DNA of 50,919 nt, from positions 1 to 50,919 of the IMG/VR virus record IMGVR_UViG_3300032271_001647; one strand, written 5' to 3'. Made by a program: the position numbers and the translations under genes. Shown piece by piece: positions 23,753 to 31,440 of this stretch. This stretch comes from a virus. Below the pieces are notes generated by a model, which ran no database searches, was not told the origin of the DNA, and saw only the letters and a program-made list of their open reading frames with translations. Within the stretch, counting starts at the first letter, position 1; the number at the start of each line of letters is the position of its first letter.

Positions 23753-24927
23753 TTGGCAATGGCTTGTTCATACTCTGTACCATATGTGCGGTCCACAGCT
23801 TGACGCATGGCCGTTGCACCTGCTAGAGTGCCACCTGGGTGTCCATGAACAGCTCCTCCAACGTTGGCAAGATAGTCAATGCCTGCCAGTTCTGTGACCT
23901 TTTCAACCAGCCCAGGATGCATACCACAGCTGAGAGCAGGTACAGTATTACCTGCTCCCAATACATTGATGCATTGCTTGATTTCTTCAGGGTTATCATT
24001 GCTGTACCCACCAACCATGCCAGTTTGTATGGTGTCCACACCCATCAGTGTTGCCAGCTGACACATCACAGGCCATGCAATACTGAACCTGTGATTTACA
24101 TCGGTAAACACCTTAGCGCCACTGCTTTGATAGTGTAGGTAAATGGGAAGGTCCAGCTTGCGAATGCTGTTGTAAACACCCAGTCCACTGAACACATTGA
24201 TGTGCACTCCGTTGCCTCCCAGCTCGTGCACACGCCGCACCCGATCAACTACCACATGCGGATCACAGTTGATGGTATGGCATATGACCACTTGACGACT
24301 CTGCTTGGCCATGTAGTTGGCTATAATATCAACTCTGCGTTCCAGTGGTGCACAAACAGGATTACTCATGATTTCATCTTCTTTGATAAAATCCACTCCG
24401 CCATCTACCATTTGCTTGATCATTTCCAGCAAGGTTTCAGCACTTATGCCAATCTTGGGTTTTACAATACTTCCAAACAGCGGCTTGTTGTATTGGCCAG
24501 TAAATTGTCTAATACCGCTAAGTCCAAACTTGGGTCCAAGAAAATGCTTGCGCACACATTCTGGCAATTCAAGTTTGATCAATCTACAGCCAGTGATGAT
24601 ATCAATGTCCACATGGCCGCCCATGAGCTGACACAGGAGGTGACTGATGCCGTCAGTTTCCCAGTCAGTATTGGCGACTGGAAAACCAAATGCAACTTCC
24701 AATGTGCCGGTTGTATCCAATCTTTGTTCACTGTCCAGTATGATACAGCTATGATTTTCAAACAGTTCGTCGGTTTCCCATTCATTTCGTACATTGGGAT
24801 TTCCAACACTTTGTCCAATTGCTAGATTCCACGCTGCATCTTTAATTGACACATTGCTGGTCAAAAGATATGTTGCAATCACATAATCTTCACTGTTGAT
24901 TTCGTTACGAGTTCTATAAAACTTCAT
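23734..24927 (-). CDS. RuBisCO-like protein (form IV-type, large-subunit fold)
   Basis: This 397-residue protein aligns by eye along the whole large subunit. Kept: KPK at 156-158 (K175/K177 of spinach RuBisCO), GGVDFIKEDE at 176-185 (K182 = carbamylated K201; D184/E185 = metal ligands D203/E204), His265 (H294), Ser333 (S379) and GG at 357-358 (G403/G404). Changed: the N-terminal catalytic E60/T65/W66 region reads GQSVGNPNV, N123 is replaced near GGHVDI, R295 to Tyr, H327 to Gln, and loop-6 K334 to about Tyr308. It is therefore unlikely to be a CO2-fixing enzyme; form IV proteins are enolases, isomerases or decarboxylases on sugar phosphates. A ribosome binding site AGAGG lies 6 nt before the ATG. 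It is the sixth gene of the cassette. Confidence 0.9.
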   Translation of the reverse strand: MKFYRTRNEINSEDYVIATYLLTSNVSIKDAAWNLAIGQSVGNPNVRNEWETDELFENHSCIILDSEQRLDTTGTLEVAFGFPVANTDWETDGISHLLCQLMGGHVDIDIITGCRLIKLELPECVRKHFLGPKFGLSGIRQFTGQYNKPLFGSIVKPKIGISAETLLEMIKQMVDGGVDFIKEDEIMSNPVCAPLERRVDIIANYMAKQSRQVVICHTINCDPHVVVDRVRRVHELGGNGVHINVFSGLGVYNSIRKLDLPIYLHYQSSGAKVFTDVNHRFSIAWPVMCQLATLMGVDTIQTGMVGGYSNDNPEEIKQCINVLGAGNTVPALSCGMHPGLVEKVTELAGIDYLANVGGAVHGHPGGTLAGATAMRQAVDRTYGTEYEQAIAKWGLVK

Positions 24928-24954
24928 CTATGCCTCTTTGTGCTGTTTCTACTG

Positions 24955-25722
24955 TCACCACTGCGGACCTCGACAGTTGTTACCTCTCACTATTCTAACG
25001 GGTAAAGAGATCGGTTTCAAATATTCTAATGAAAAATTTCTTCTAAAGCTGTTGAATTTCATTGCTTCTGCATTGGGTTCCCACAAACTGTATAATTCGT
25101 CATCTGATATGTTGATGGTGTTGTCAAACATGTGTGTAAAAGCTGGCAAAAATACAGGATCGAAAATAAATCCCAGATCTGGAAATTTAGCATGATGATT
25201 GCTCAGATAAAATCGTCTTGGTTCCAACAAGCCAAGTTCAGGATAGTCCCATATACAAATATCGGGTCTTGATATTAGCACCAAATCATATGATTGCTGA
25301 TTTCGCAACATGTGCATGTCCAGCATTTTGGCCACACGTTGTACACTGTACATCTGGCTCAAGATGTTGTTAAATGCATTGGGTGTTTCAAACCATCCTG
25401 CTTGCCATATGTGCGGCCAATCCCGAGCTTTGGCTCGATCATACATGATTTGTTCTTGTGGAAACTTTATTGGATTGTCAAACTTTACTTCTGTAAAGCG
25501 ATATTTTTCCTGTACCTTGGCCATGGCATCTGGATCACTGGGAGATGCTTCGTATGAGACATGACTGCTTTGACTCAAGCGTGCACTGGTCTCAGGTGAC
25601 CAAAAGTGACCAAATACATCAACATCTCGATATCGATTGATTATGAATTGATGATGGCTTTCAGTAGTATGCGGATTATCAATCCATCTCAATTGGCCAA
25701 ACAGTAAAAGAGCAATTTTCAT
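24955..25722 (-). CDS. Putative glycosyltransferase
   Basis: This 255-residue protein starts MKIALLLFGQLRWID. The hydrophobic strand followed by FGQLR is common in a family of phage and bacterial glycosyltransferase-like proteins. A later YDLVLISRPDICIWD at about residues 144-158 is the 'strand-R-x-D-x' site analogous to DxD. It ends in a basic tail (RIVRGNNCRGPQW). The gene precedes the RuBisCO-like gene by 27 nt. Substrates are unknown, and assignment rests on motif order, not a close match. Confidence 0.5.
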   Translation of the reverse strand: MKIALLLFGQLRWIDNPHTTESHHQFIINRYRDVDVFGHFWSPETSARLSQSSHVSYEASPSDPDAMAKVQEKYRFTEVKFDNPIKFPQEQIMYDRAKARDWPHIWQAGWFETPNAFNNILSQMYSVQRVAKMLDMHMLRNQQSYDLVLISRPDICIWDYPELGLLEPRRFYLSNHHAKFPDLGFIFDPVFLPAFTHMFDNTINISDDELYSLWEPNAEAMKFNSFRRNFSLEYLKPISLPVRIVRGNNCRGPQW

Positions 25723-25756
25723 TTATAAACATCTCTACCCACAACATCAACCAGTA

Positions 25757-26392
25757 TCAGCTGCATTTTTGCTCAGCCTGTGCTTCTGTGATGGTACACA
25801 ATTGATCAAAAGAATCGAGCTGATACTTGGTCCATTTACCGCATGGAATACCCTGGGGTGCACGATATCCCACACTGGTATCCAGTATAACTTCAACTGC
25901 TCGCAGTCCTTGATATGCACTGTTGGGTATTGCATAAAAATAAAATCGATCTTGCTGCTTGCTATAACAAACAGCTCGAATCAACCCAACTTTGTTTTTG
26001 ACATCACTGATGGTGAAAGTGTTCATCCAGCAATCTTTACGTAGATTGTTACATCTAAAAACACTGACTGCTTTTTTGGCATCACTGTTGTCAGTGAAGT
26101 CACGACCGTGTTCTGCTATTCGACTATATTGACCGTTGCTGTTGCAGGCCAAGGCATTTTCCAATAGTGTTTCAATGTGTATAATACCTTGCTCCACTAA
26201 AGACCTAGCAAAATTAATATATTCAGTTGGTTGACCTTTGAATGCATATGGTGCAAGTAAGTCAAAAAACTTATAGTCCTCGGCAGTGACCATCACAGTA
26301 CTCATCAAACACAATCCTTCTACACATGTGTATTTGTGCGATTGTGCAAGAATAGGTTTGGCAAAATCAAAATGATTCAGACTTACCAGCAT
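25757..26392 (-). CDS. Unknown cassette protein
   Basis: I do not recognise this 211-residue protein. The N-terminal third is helical (YKFFDLLAPYAFKGQPTEY). The C-terminal half contains VSVFRCNNLRKDCWMNTFTI, then strands with DRFYFYAIPNS and a YRAPQGIPCGKW turn. Cysteines are frequent but show no zinc pattern. The ATG overlaps the preceding stop codon (TGATG), so it is translated by coupling with the nucleotidyltransferase-phosphatase gene; an in-frame GTG lies one codon upstream. Its job in the cassette is unknown. Confidence 0.65.
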   Translation of the reverse strand: MLVSLNHFDFAKPILAQSHKYTCVEGLCLMSTVMVTAEDYKFFDLLAPYAFKGQPTEYINFARSLVEQGIIHIETLLENALACNSNGQYSRIAEHGRDFTDNSDAKKAVSVFRCNNLRKDCWMNTFTISDVKNKVGLIRAVCYSKQQDRFYFYAIPNSAYQGLRAVEVILDTSVGYRAPQGIPCGKWTKYQLDSFDQLCTITEAQAEQKCS

Positions 26393-27453
26393 CACGCTAA
26401 GTACAAGGTGTCTGAATCTCTAGGAATGTTTATGCTTTCGCATGCTGGATATGGATTTGATGCAGCATAGTCGTTGACAATAATGCGCTTGCTGTGAGGT
26501 AAAGACATGATGAGATGATCAAATGGTATTTGATACTTATCTAGCTCAGCAACAGTTTCTACTCTATATCGCTCAGGGCGGCTGGTGGTTAAAATTATAA
26601 CTGTATTGCCCTGCTGGTATAGCTTTTGTAACTGTTGTATATTGTTCAACATGGGTTTACCCATGCCCATCATTGGATATAGGTTTACGCCAGTATTGGT
26701 AATCAAAGTACCATCGATATCACAAAAAACTGTTTTGAACTGACTTTTGTACTCGAGCCAATTGTCAAGTGTGCCCCAGTCAACATAATGACTAACCGGT
26801 GTGCCTGTGAAATTTTGGTTGTCAAGTATCATTTGAAAAATCACATGACTGATATAGCATTCTTGACCATGTGTGTATTGGGTGCAAATGAGCTCAAAAT
26901 ATTTTACAAAGTCGCTGGCATTTTTAAAACCATAACCACCCACACTGAAAAAACTGCTGACCACTTTTTTCTCAATAATACCTGTAATTAGATTGTTATA
27001 ATCCATGCTGATGTAACTTTTATTACTGGCATTGATTCTCTGGTGTTGTTCAAGACTGCTAAAGCACACCTGGTTATTATCAAATTCAATGTTGGCAACA
27101 AAGTAGTTGTCACTGTCTTTGACAAATATATATCCCTGTATATTCATCTGTTTAATGATTGTGTATACTGTTTCGCTTTGAGAACTGGTAGCAGTGTCCA
27201 ACGAACAAAAATACACTCGGTCTAATATGCCTAGCTCATCTAGTTCTTGTTTGAGCCCACTGAGAAAACCATACTTGGTTTCATGTTCAGACAAAAATCC
27301 AATGTATATGCAATCAAATGCTGTTAGGTCAAGACCTTCAATGCTGCTGGTCACCATGAATCTTGAAGTCTTGGGATGAGTCAACATCCATTTGGGTCTA
27401 GTGGTTGCAAACCTGGTGGATTTGCCTGCTATGGGTATTATTAAATTCTTCAT
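26392..27453 (-). CDS. Bifunctional sugar nucleotidyltransferase-HAD phosphatase fusion
   Basis: The protein has 353 residues in two domains. Residues 1-~235 start LIIPIAGKSTRFATTRPKWM, a variant of the nucleotidyltransferase signature (AG-x-x-TR...PK), with VKDSDNYF at about 111-118 as the metal/product site. Residues ~238-353 are a HAD domain: FCDIDGTL at 243-250 (nucleophile D245, D247), IILTTSRPERY (motif II Thr) and HSKRIIVNDYAA (Lys and motif IV). It could activate a small phosphorylated group as an NDP derivative and dephosphorylate an intermediate. Its start overlaps the kinase gene by 56 nt. Similar fusions occur in capsule loci. Confidence 0.7.
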   Translation of the reverse strand: MKNLIIPIAGKSTRFATTRPKWMLTHPKTSRFMVTSSIEGLDLTAFDCIYIGFLSEHETKYGFLSGLKQELDELGILDRVYFCSLDTATSSQSETVYTIIKQMNIQGYIFVKDSDNYFVANIEFDNNQVCFSSLEQHQRINASNKSYISMDYNNLITGIIEKKVVSSFFSVGGYGFKNASDFVKYFELICTQYTHGQECYISHVIFQMILDNQNFTGTPVSHYVDWGTLDNWLEYKSQFKTVFCDIDGTLITNTGVNLYPMMGMGKPMLNNIQQLQKLYQQGNTVIILTTSRPERYRVETVAELDKYQIPFDHLIMSLPHSKRIIVNDYAASNPYPACESINIPRDSDTLYLA

Positions 27454-28306
27454 AAAGATCCAGTTTGGCTATTGCACAATCTAGAATGTCTTTCTTGTAT
27501 TGATCCATTGCATAAGGTTCAATTCTCAACAATGTTAATGCATCAATCATGAAAAAACTACTAGATGTATAAACTAAATTGTATTGCTTGCTGAGTAAAT
27601 TCCAAATATAATTTATAGACTGTGCAATTTTTAACTGGTTATTATTTTTCATTCGATCATGTTCAATACTGCTGCTCCAGTGATAGTATAGATCTTGTTT
27701 GAGTTTGGAAAAATCATACAATGGAGTTTCAATATGCGAGTCTAAGAAGTCTATCAAACAGTATTGCCCAGGCTTGAACAATATGTTGCTTAATGTTAGG
27801 TCACCATGACAGAATCCAGTATTCACCAATGTCTTGGTATTGCGTTTGCGTAAAAATCTAATAAACTCTTTGTGTCTACTAGGTGGTTCAAGTGCAGCAA
27901 GTTTTCTATCCACTTGATGTGTTACATCAATCATGGTATCTTGCCAATTATGATCCAAATATTCTCTCAAGGCTTGATAAAAATCATCCAAGTCTACTCT
28001 GGTACACGTGGCAAAAAACTCAATAAACGATGCCCCAGCAATATATGGCATGTCAAAATACACACACCCTTGATCTGTGCCAGTTCGCAATATGGGAGCA
28101 GTTGAAAATGTTAAATCAAAATTTTTGTCATAGCGCAACTGTTTGGAAATTTGTCGCAATAATCGATCATTGCCGCTAACCGCGGATGCAGATTTACGAA
28201 TAGTTGATTGATCAAGTATGGTTAAATTACAGCTTGATAATCCAGTATTGATCATGGAATCAATTGTCAATGTTGATATTACTGCTTTAGCACAGTAGTA
28301 TTGCAA
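27398..28306 (-). CDS. APH/choline-kinase-like small-molecule kinase
   Basis: The 302-residue frame opens with TTG at 28306; the first in-frame ATG is at 28255 (285 residues) and neither has a good Shine-Dalgarno, so the start is uncertain. FCHGDLTLSNILFKPG near residue 173 is the Brenner motif (H-G-D-x-x-x-x-N) of aminoglycoside phosphotransferases and choline/LicA-type kinases, and YCLIDFLDSHIETPLYDFSK supplies the metal-binding Asp. It probably phosphorylates a small hydroxyl compound that the downstream nucleotidyltransferase then activates, in the manner of LicA-LicC. The substrate is not determined. Confidence 0.7.
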   Translation of the reverse strand: MQYYCAKAVISTLTIDSMINTGLSSCNLTILDQSTIRKSASAVSGNDRLLRQISKQLRYDKNFDLTFSTAPILRTGTDQGCVYFDMPYIAGASFIEFFATCTRVDLDDFYQALREYLDHNWQDTMIDVTHQVDRKLAALEPPSRHKEFIRFLRKRNTKTLVNTGFCHGDLTLSNILFKPGQYCLIDFLDSHIETPLYDFSKLKQDLYYHWSSSIEHDRMKNNNQLKIAQSINYIWNLLSKQYNLVYTSSSFFMIDALTLLRIEPYAMDQYKKDILDCAIAKLDLYEEFNNTHSRQIHQVCNH

Positions 28307-28327
28307 TCACGCAGCACATGATTAACA

Positions 28328-29035
28328 TTATCGACGCCATGCAAATCCTATACCATAATCAATGTCGTGTATTACACAACTATTATCAATCACATGCCAT
28401 TTGCGTTGGTCTAGGTTACGGGTAAACAGGTACGGTCCAGGATGAGATGCAGTATCGTGCCAGGCCACGATACCATTTGGTGCAAGCCAACGTGTGTATT
28501 CCCACTCAAGTAAACATTGATTGATGCTGTGCCATCCGTCAATGAAAAGAAAGTCAATACTGTCTACACCAAGTGAGCTAACAAATGACCAAATTTTTTC
28601 CACATCAGACGATGTATGTTGTATGGTAAACACATTTTTAGCAGCATTGGTTAGATAGCTTTTGTCCATGATATCCACACCAACATACACAGTGTCCGGT
28701 AATTTGTTATCTAAAAATGTTCTTGTACTGGTCATCTCTGTGGGTGACAAGTTACAATCTACACCAATTTCTAAAATGCATCGTGCATGATCTCTTACTC
28801 GGCCAAAATGCGTTTGCAAGTTATCAATGTTGCATTGACTCATGGTCTGTGGTTGTGCAGTAAGTGGATGTCTAACCACTATACCTCTAGTGCGGTTGGG
28901 ACAGTTGGGTATACTACCATCATTTTCATCTAGATCATCACGATAATCATGAAATCGAATATCCTGTGCTAGATCTTGTTGCCATTGATAAGTTGTCTGT
29001 GTCATGTTATTGCTTGAGATTGTAGTTGTATTCAT
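28328..29035 (-). CDS. SAM-dependent methyltransferase, CmcI/Methyltransf_24-like (copy 1)
   Basis: This 235-residue protein is the paralogue of the methyltransferase at 22.3-22.95 kb. Shared segments include LAQDIRFHDYRDDLDENDGS, CILEIGVDCNLSPTEMTSTR (motif I), YVGVDIMDKSYL and IDFLFIDGWHSINQCLLEWE (about 156-175), then LAPNGIVAWHDT and a C-terminal DYGIGFAWRR. It opens the cassette. A late-promoter-like CATAAATA lies about 45 nt upstream of its ATG. Role: probable O-methylation of a sugar or sugar-like intermediate. Confidence 0.75.
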   Translation of the reverse strand: MNTTTISSNNMTQTTYQWQQDLAQDIRFHDYRDDLDENDGSIPNCPNRTRGIVVRHPLTAQPQTMSQCNIDNLQTHFGRVRDHARCILEIGVDCNLSPTEMTSTRTFLDNKLPDTVYVGVDIMDKSYLTNAAKNVFTIQHTSSDVEKIWSFVSSLGVDSIDFLFIDGWHSINQCLLEWEYTRWLAPNGIVAWHDTASHPGPYLFTRNLDQRKWHVIDNSCVIHDIDYGIGFAWRR

Positions 29036-29080
29036 ATGCTCACTAATATTAATAGTGTTATGCCAGTTAAGTATATATTT

Positions 29081-29088
29081 TATTTATG
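29081..29088 (-). promoter_or_regulatory. Late-promoter-like CATAAATA for the sugar/RuBisCO-like cassette
   Basis: On the minus strand CATAAATA lies 45 nt before the first cassette ATG (29035). No other promoter-like element is evident inside the tightly overlapped cassette, so the nine genes may share this one transcript. A small inverted repeat (CACTA...TAGTG, 29041-29057) lies between promoter and gene. Confidence 0.45.
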
Positions 29089-29133
29089 TAGAGTTTTAAT
29101 AAACGTGGTCCACAGTGGAGATCAAAATGCATT

Positions 29134-29141
29134 AATAAATA
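29134..29141 (+). promoter_or_regulatory. Late-promoter-like AATAAATA abutting a start codon
   Basis: AATAAATA on the plus strand is followed by CAGA and the ATG at 29146. The gap is 4 nt and there is no Shine-Dalgarno. Confidence 0.5.
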
Positions 29142-29145
29142 CAGA

Positions 29146-29784
29146 ATGAAAAGCATTGAATTAGAATCATACACAGGTGCGCCACTAGAACGTGGGGGCA
29201 CTGCCATGCGAACAACAACTCCTGCTCCGGCACTGGTGTGGTTGGTGAATTCTCACTATTGGCCCAATCCCATACAGGTATTGGACTACGGTGCTGGACA
29301 TGGTAGAAACGCACATTACTTGAGATCTCTAGGACTGCAAGTGTATGCATATGATCCATTCAATGGCACACATCATGATGGTTGGATCGGTGTTTCAAAA
29401 AAATTACCAAACATGGCATTTGATGTGGCCATTACGTGTTTTGTGTTGAATGTAGTACCCAGACCAGACGAAGAAAATATATTGGAAACTGTGCAAAGCT
29501 ACAGCAGCAACAGTTTTCACATCACTAGAAATCTAGACATAGCGGAAATGGCAGTGCATGCATTGCTAAAAAAAGATCGGTTGGTGTCTAAATTTTGGCA
29601 AGAAAATTTTCTAGTCAGCCTGGGATTGCCAGCAGACACTGTGCCCACTCGTGAGTTAGTTATGGATTTTTGCAAATACGGATTCCAAACCACCAAGGGT
29701 TTTCAACGTATACCCATGCTGGAAGCAGACTACGGATACTCACTTATCAAACGCAGCAGCGGTTATAAAATTTATCAAGCATAA
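29146..29784 (+). CDS. SAM-dependent methyltransferase
   Basis: This 212-residue protein has PIQVLDYGAGHGRNAHYLRS at about 41-60, the class I SAM-binding motif I. VYAYDPFNG (motif II) and FDVAITCFVLNVVPRPDEE at about 92-110 (motifs IV-V region) follow. Acceptor type is unknown; such free methyltransferases in T4-like phages may act on small molecules or nucleic acid. It is divergent from the cassette and has its own late-promoter-like element 4 nt upstream of the ATG. Confidence 0.75.
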   Translation: MKSIELESYTGAPLERGGTAMRTTTPAPALVWLVNSHYWPNPIQVLDYGAGHGRNAHYLRSLGLQVYAYDPFNGTHHDGWIGVSKKLPNMAFDVAITCFVLNVVPRPDEENILETVQSYSSNSFHITRNLDIAEMAVHALLKKDRLVSKFWQENFLVSLGLPADTVPTRELVMDFCKYGFQTTKGFQRIPMLEADYGYSLIKRSSGYKIYQA

Positions 29785-29893
29785 TGCTGATAAAAATGTA
29801 AATCAAGCAGATATCTTGTATTTTACTCTTGTACTAATAAGTATGATAATTGATATATTAGCATATTAATGCTTGACAAACTACAAGCACGAT

Positions 29894-29901
29894 TATAAAT
29901 A
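29894..29901 (+). promoter_or_regulatory. Consensus late promoter TATAAATA upstream of the second endonuclease
   Basis: A perfect TATAAATA lies 20 nt before the ATG at 29922. AAGGAAA at about 29908 gives a normal Shine-Dalgarno. Confidence 0.6.
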
Positions 29902-29921
29902 TAGTATAAGGAAACTTTACT

Positions 29922-31379
29922 ATGTTTTTTGAAAAAGATGAAATTCTAAAATTAGTTAAACAATATCCAAAACACTATAGTATTATTATACGTAAAAATC
30001 CGATATTATTTGCATGGGTTGAAGCTAATCACAAATTAGCGAATAACACTGATTCAATTGGTGCAAAAATTTATAGTGCTGTGTATCAAGAATCTGATGT
30101 ATGTTCGGTAGGAAATGTTAAAAAATACACTAGATGGTCTACAGGCTTTTCAAACTGCGGACCAGCCGCTATATGCAAGTGCACACAACAGCAAATTTCA
30201 GAAAACGTACAAAAAACTAAATCTGCATATAGTCAAGAAGATCATGATCGAATCAATCAAAAACGTAAAGACACTATGAAAAGTATATATGGCGTTGAAA
30301 GTACATTTCAACGTCCAGAAATGCAACCTTTCTTGACCAGGGCAAAGGTTGATATGGATGTGTACAACAAGATAACTGACCGAGAATGGCTAAATGAAGA
30401 GTACATTAATAAGAAGCGCACTTCAGTTGACATTGCAGATGAACTTGGTATTGATTACAGCACAGTAATATTTCACTGTAATAAGTCGGATATTGAAACC
30501 AGAAGTGGCAGTAATTATTCACTAGTGGAAAGAAAGGTCTCCGTATTTTTAGATGAGTTAGGTGTAGAACACAAAACGAATGTAACGCGGATGTTATCTG
30601 GCAAACTTGAGTTAGATATCTATGTACCAACTCATAATTTTGCAATAGAAATTAATGGTCTATATCATCATTCAACTAAACGGGTAGATGCCAAACAGGC
30701 TGTCAATAAACATATTAGCAAAACACTGCTGGCCAATGAAAAAAATATTGAGTTGTTTCATGTAACCGATTGGGAATGGGATAACAAACAAGATATCATA
30801 AAAAGCATGATTAAAACTAAGCTTGGATTTAATCAGAAAATTCATGCTAGAAAATGTACTATCAAACAAGTTAGTACTGCACAGTCTAGAGAATTTTTAG
30901 ATCAATACCATTTGCAAGGTTATATTCCCAGCAAATTTTATCTAGGACTTTACTACAATAATGATTTAATCATGATGATGACTGCTGGTAAACCAAGATT
31001 TAATAAAACCAAATATGATTTAGAAATATACCGTATGTGCTCAAAAAGCGGGATAACAGTTGTAGGTGGTGCATCAAAACTACTTGCATATTTACGTGAT
31101 CAGTACAATGTATCAAGTATTATCACATACTGCGACAGAAGTAAAAGTGTTGGCAATGGATATATGCAAATGGGTTTTAAAAAGATTGGCGCCACAGAAC
31201 CAGGATATTTTTGGACAAATGGAAATCTTGTTGTATCAAGATATCAAACTCAAAAGTCTAGACTACAATCTTGGCTAAAATCCTATGATGCATCAAAGTC
31301 TCAAACAGAAAACATGATCGCTGCTGGTTATGGTAAATTTTGGGATTGCGGTAACTATATTTTTGTATATAATACATAA
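29922..31379 (+). CDS. Free-standing homing endonuclease, VSR-like nuclease domain
   Basis: The protein has 485 residues. The middle holds a helix-turn-helix-like segment (SVDIADELGIDYSTVIFHC, about 168-186). The nuclease core is LELDIYVPTHNFAIEINGLY followed by HHS at about 228-250, the same D...E...GLY-x-HS arrangement as the endonuclease at 11.8 kb. The C-terminal ~180 residues match that protein too (TVVGGASKLLAYL, then YGKFWDCGNYIFVYNT). It lacks the NUMOD3 repeats of the first copy. It lies convergent to the major capsid gene, has its own late promoter and a good ribosome binding site, and looks intact. Confidence 0.8.
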   Translation: MFFEKDEILKLVKQYPKHYSIIIRKNPILFAWVEANHKLANNTDSIGAKIYSAVYQESDVCSVGNVKKYTRWSTGFSNCGPAAICKCTQQQISENVQKTKSAYSQEDHDRINQKRKDTMKSIYGVESTFQRPEMQPFLTRAKVDMDVYNKITDREWLNEEYINKKRTSVDIADELGIDYSTVIFHCNKSDIETRSGSNYSLVERKVSVFLDELGVEHKTNVTRMLSGKLELDIYVPTHNFAIEINGLYHHSTKRVDAKQAVNKHISKTLLANEKNIELFHVTDWEWDNKQDIIKSMIKTKLGFNQKIHARKCTIKQVSTAQSREFLDQYHLQGYIPSKFYLGLYYNNDLIMMMTAGKPRFNKTKYDLEIYRMCSKSGITVVGGASKLLAYLRDQYNVSSIITYCDRSKSVGNGYMQMGFKKIGATEPGYFWTNGNLVVSRYQTQKSRLQSWLKSYDASKSQTENMIAAGYGKFWDCGNYIFVYNT

Positions 31380-31384
31380 AAGAA

Positions 31385-31414
31385 TTAGCACCCAGTGTTG
31401 CCACTGGGTGCTAA
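31385..31414. terminator. Bidirectional terminator between endonuclease and gp23
   Basis: Perfect 13-bp stem (TTAGCACCCAGTG and its complement) with a TTGC loop lies between convergent genes. T-rich stretches follow on both strands: TTATTTTTATT downstream on plus, TTCTTTTATG on minus. It ends the capsid operon on the minus strand. Confidence 0.85.
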
Positions 31415-31440
31415 AGTTAAGTAGTTATTTTTATTAAATT

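Noticed and set aside
23734-24927. Functional CO2-fixing RuBisCO acquired by the phage
   Set aside because: Loop-6 lysine, R295, H327 and N-terminal catalytic positions appear changed, and no small subunit or phosphoribulokinase is present.
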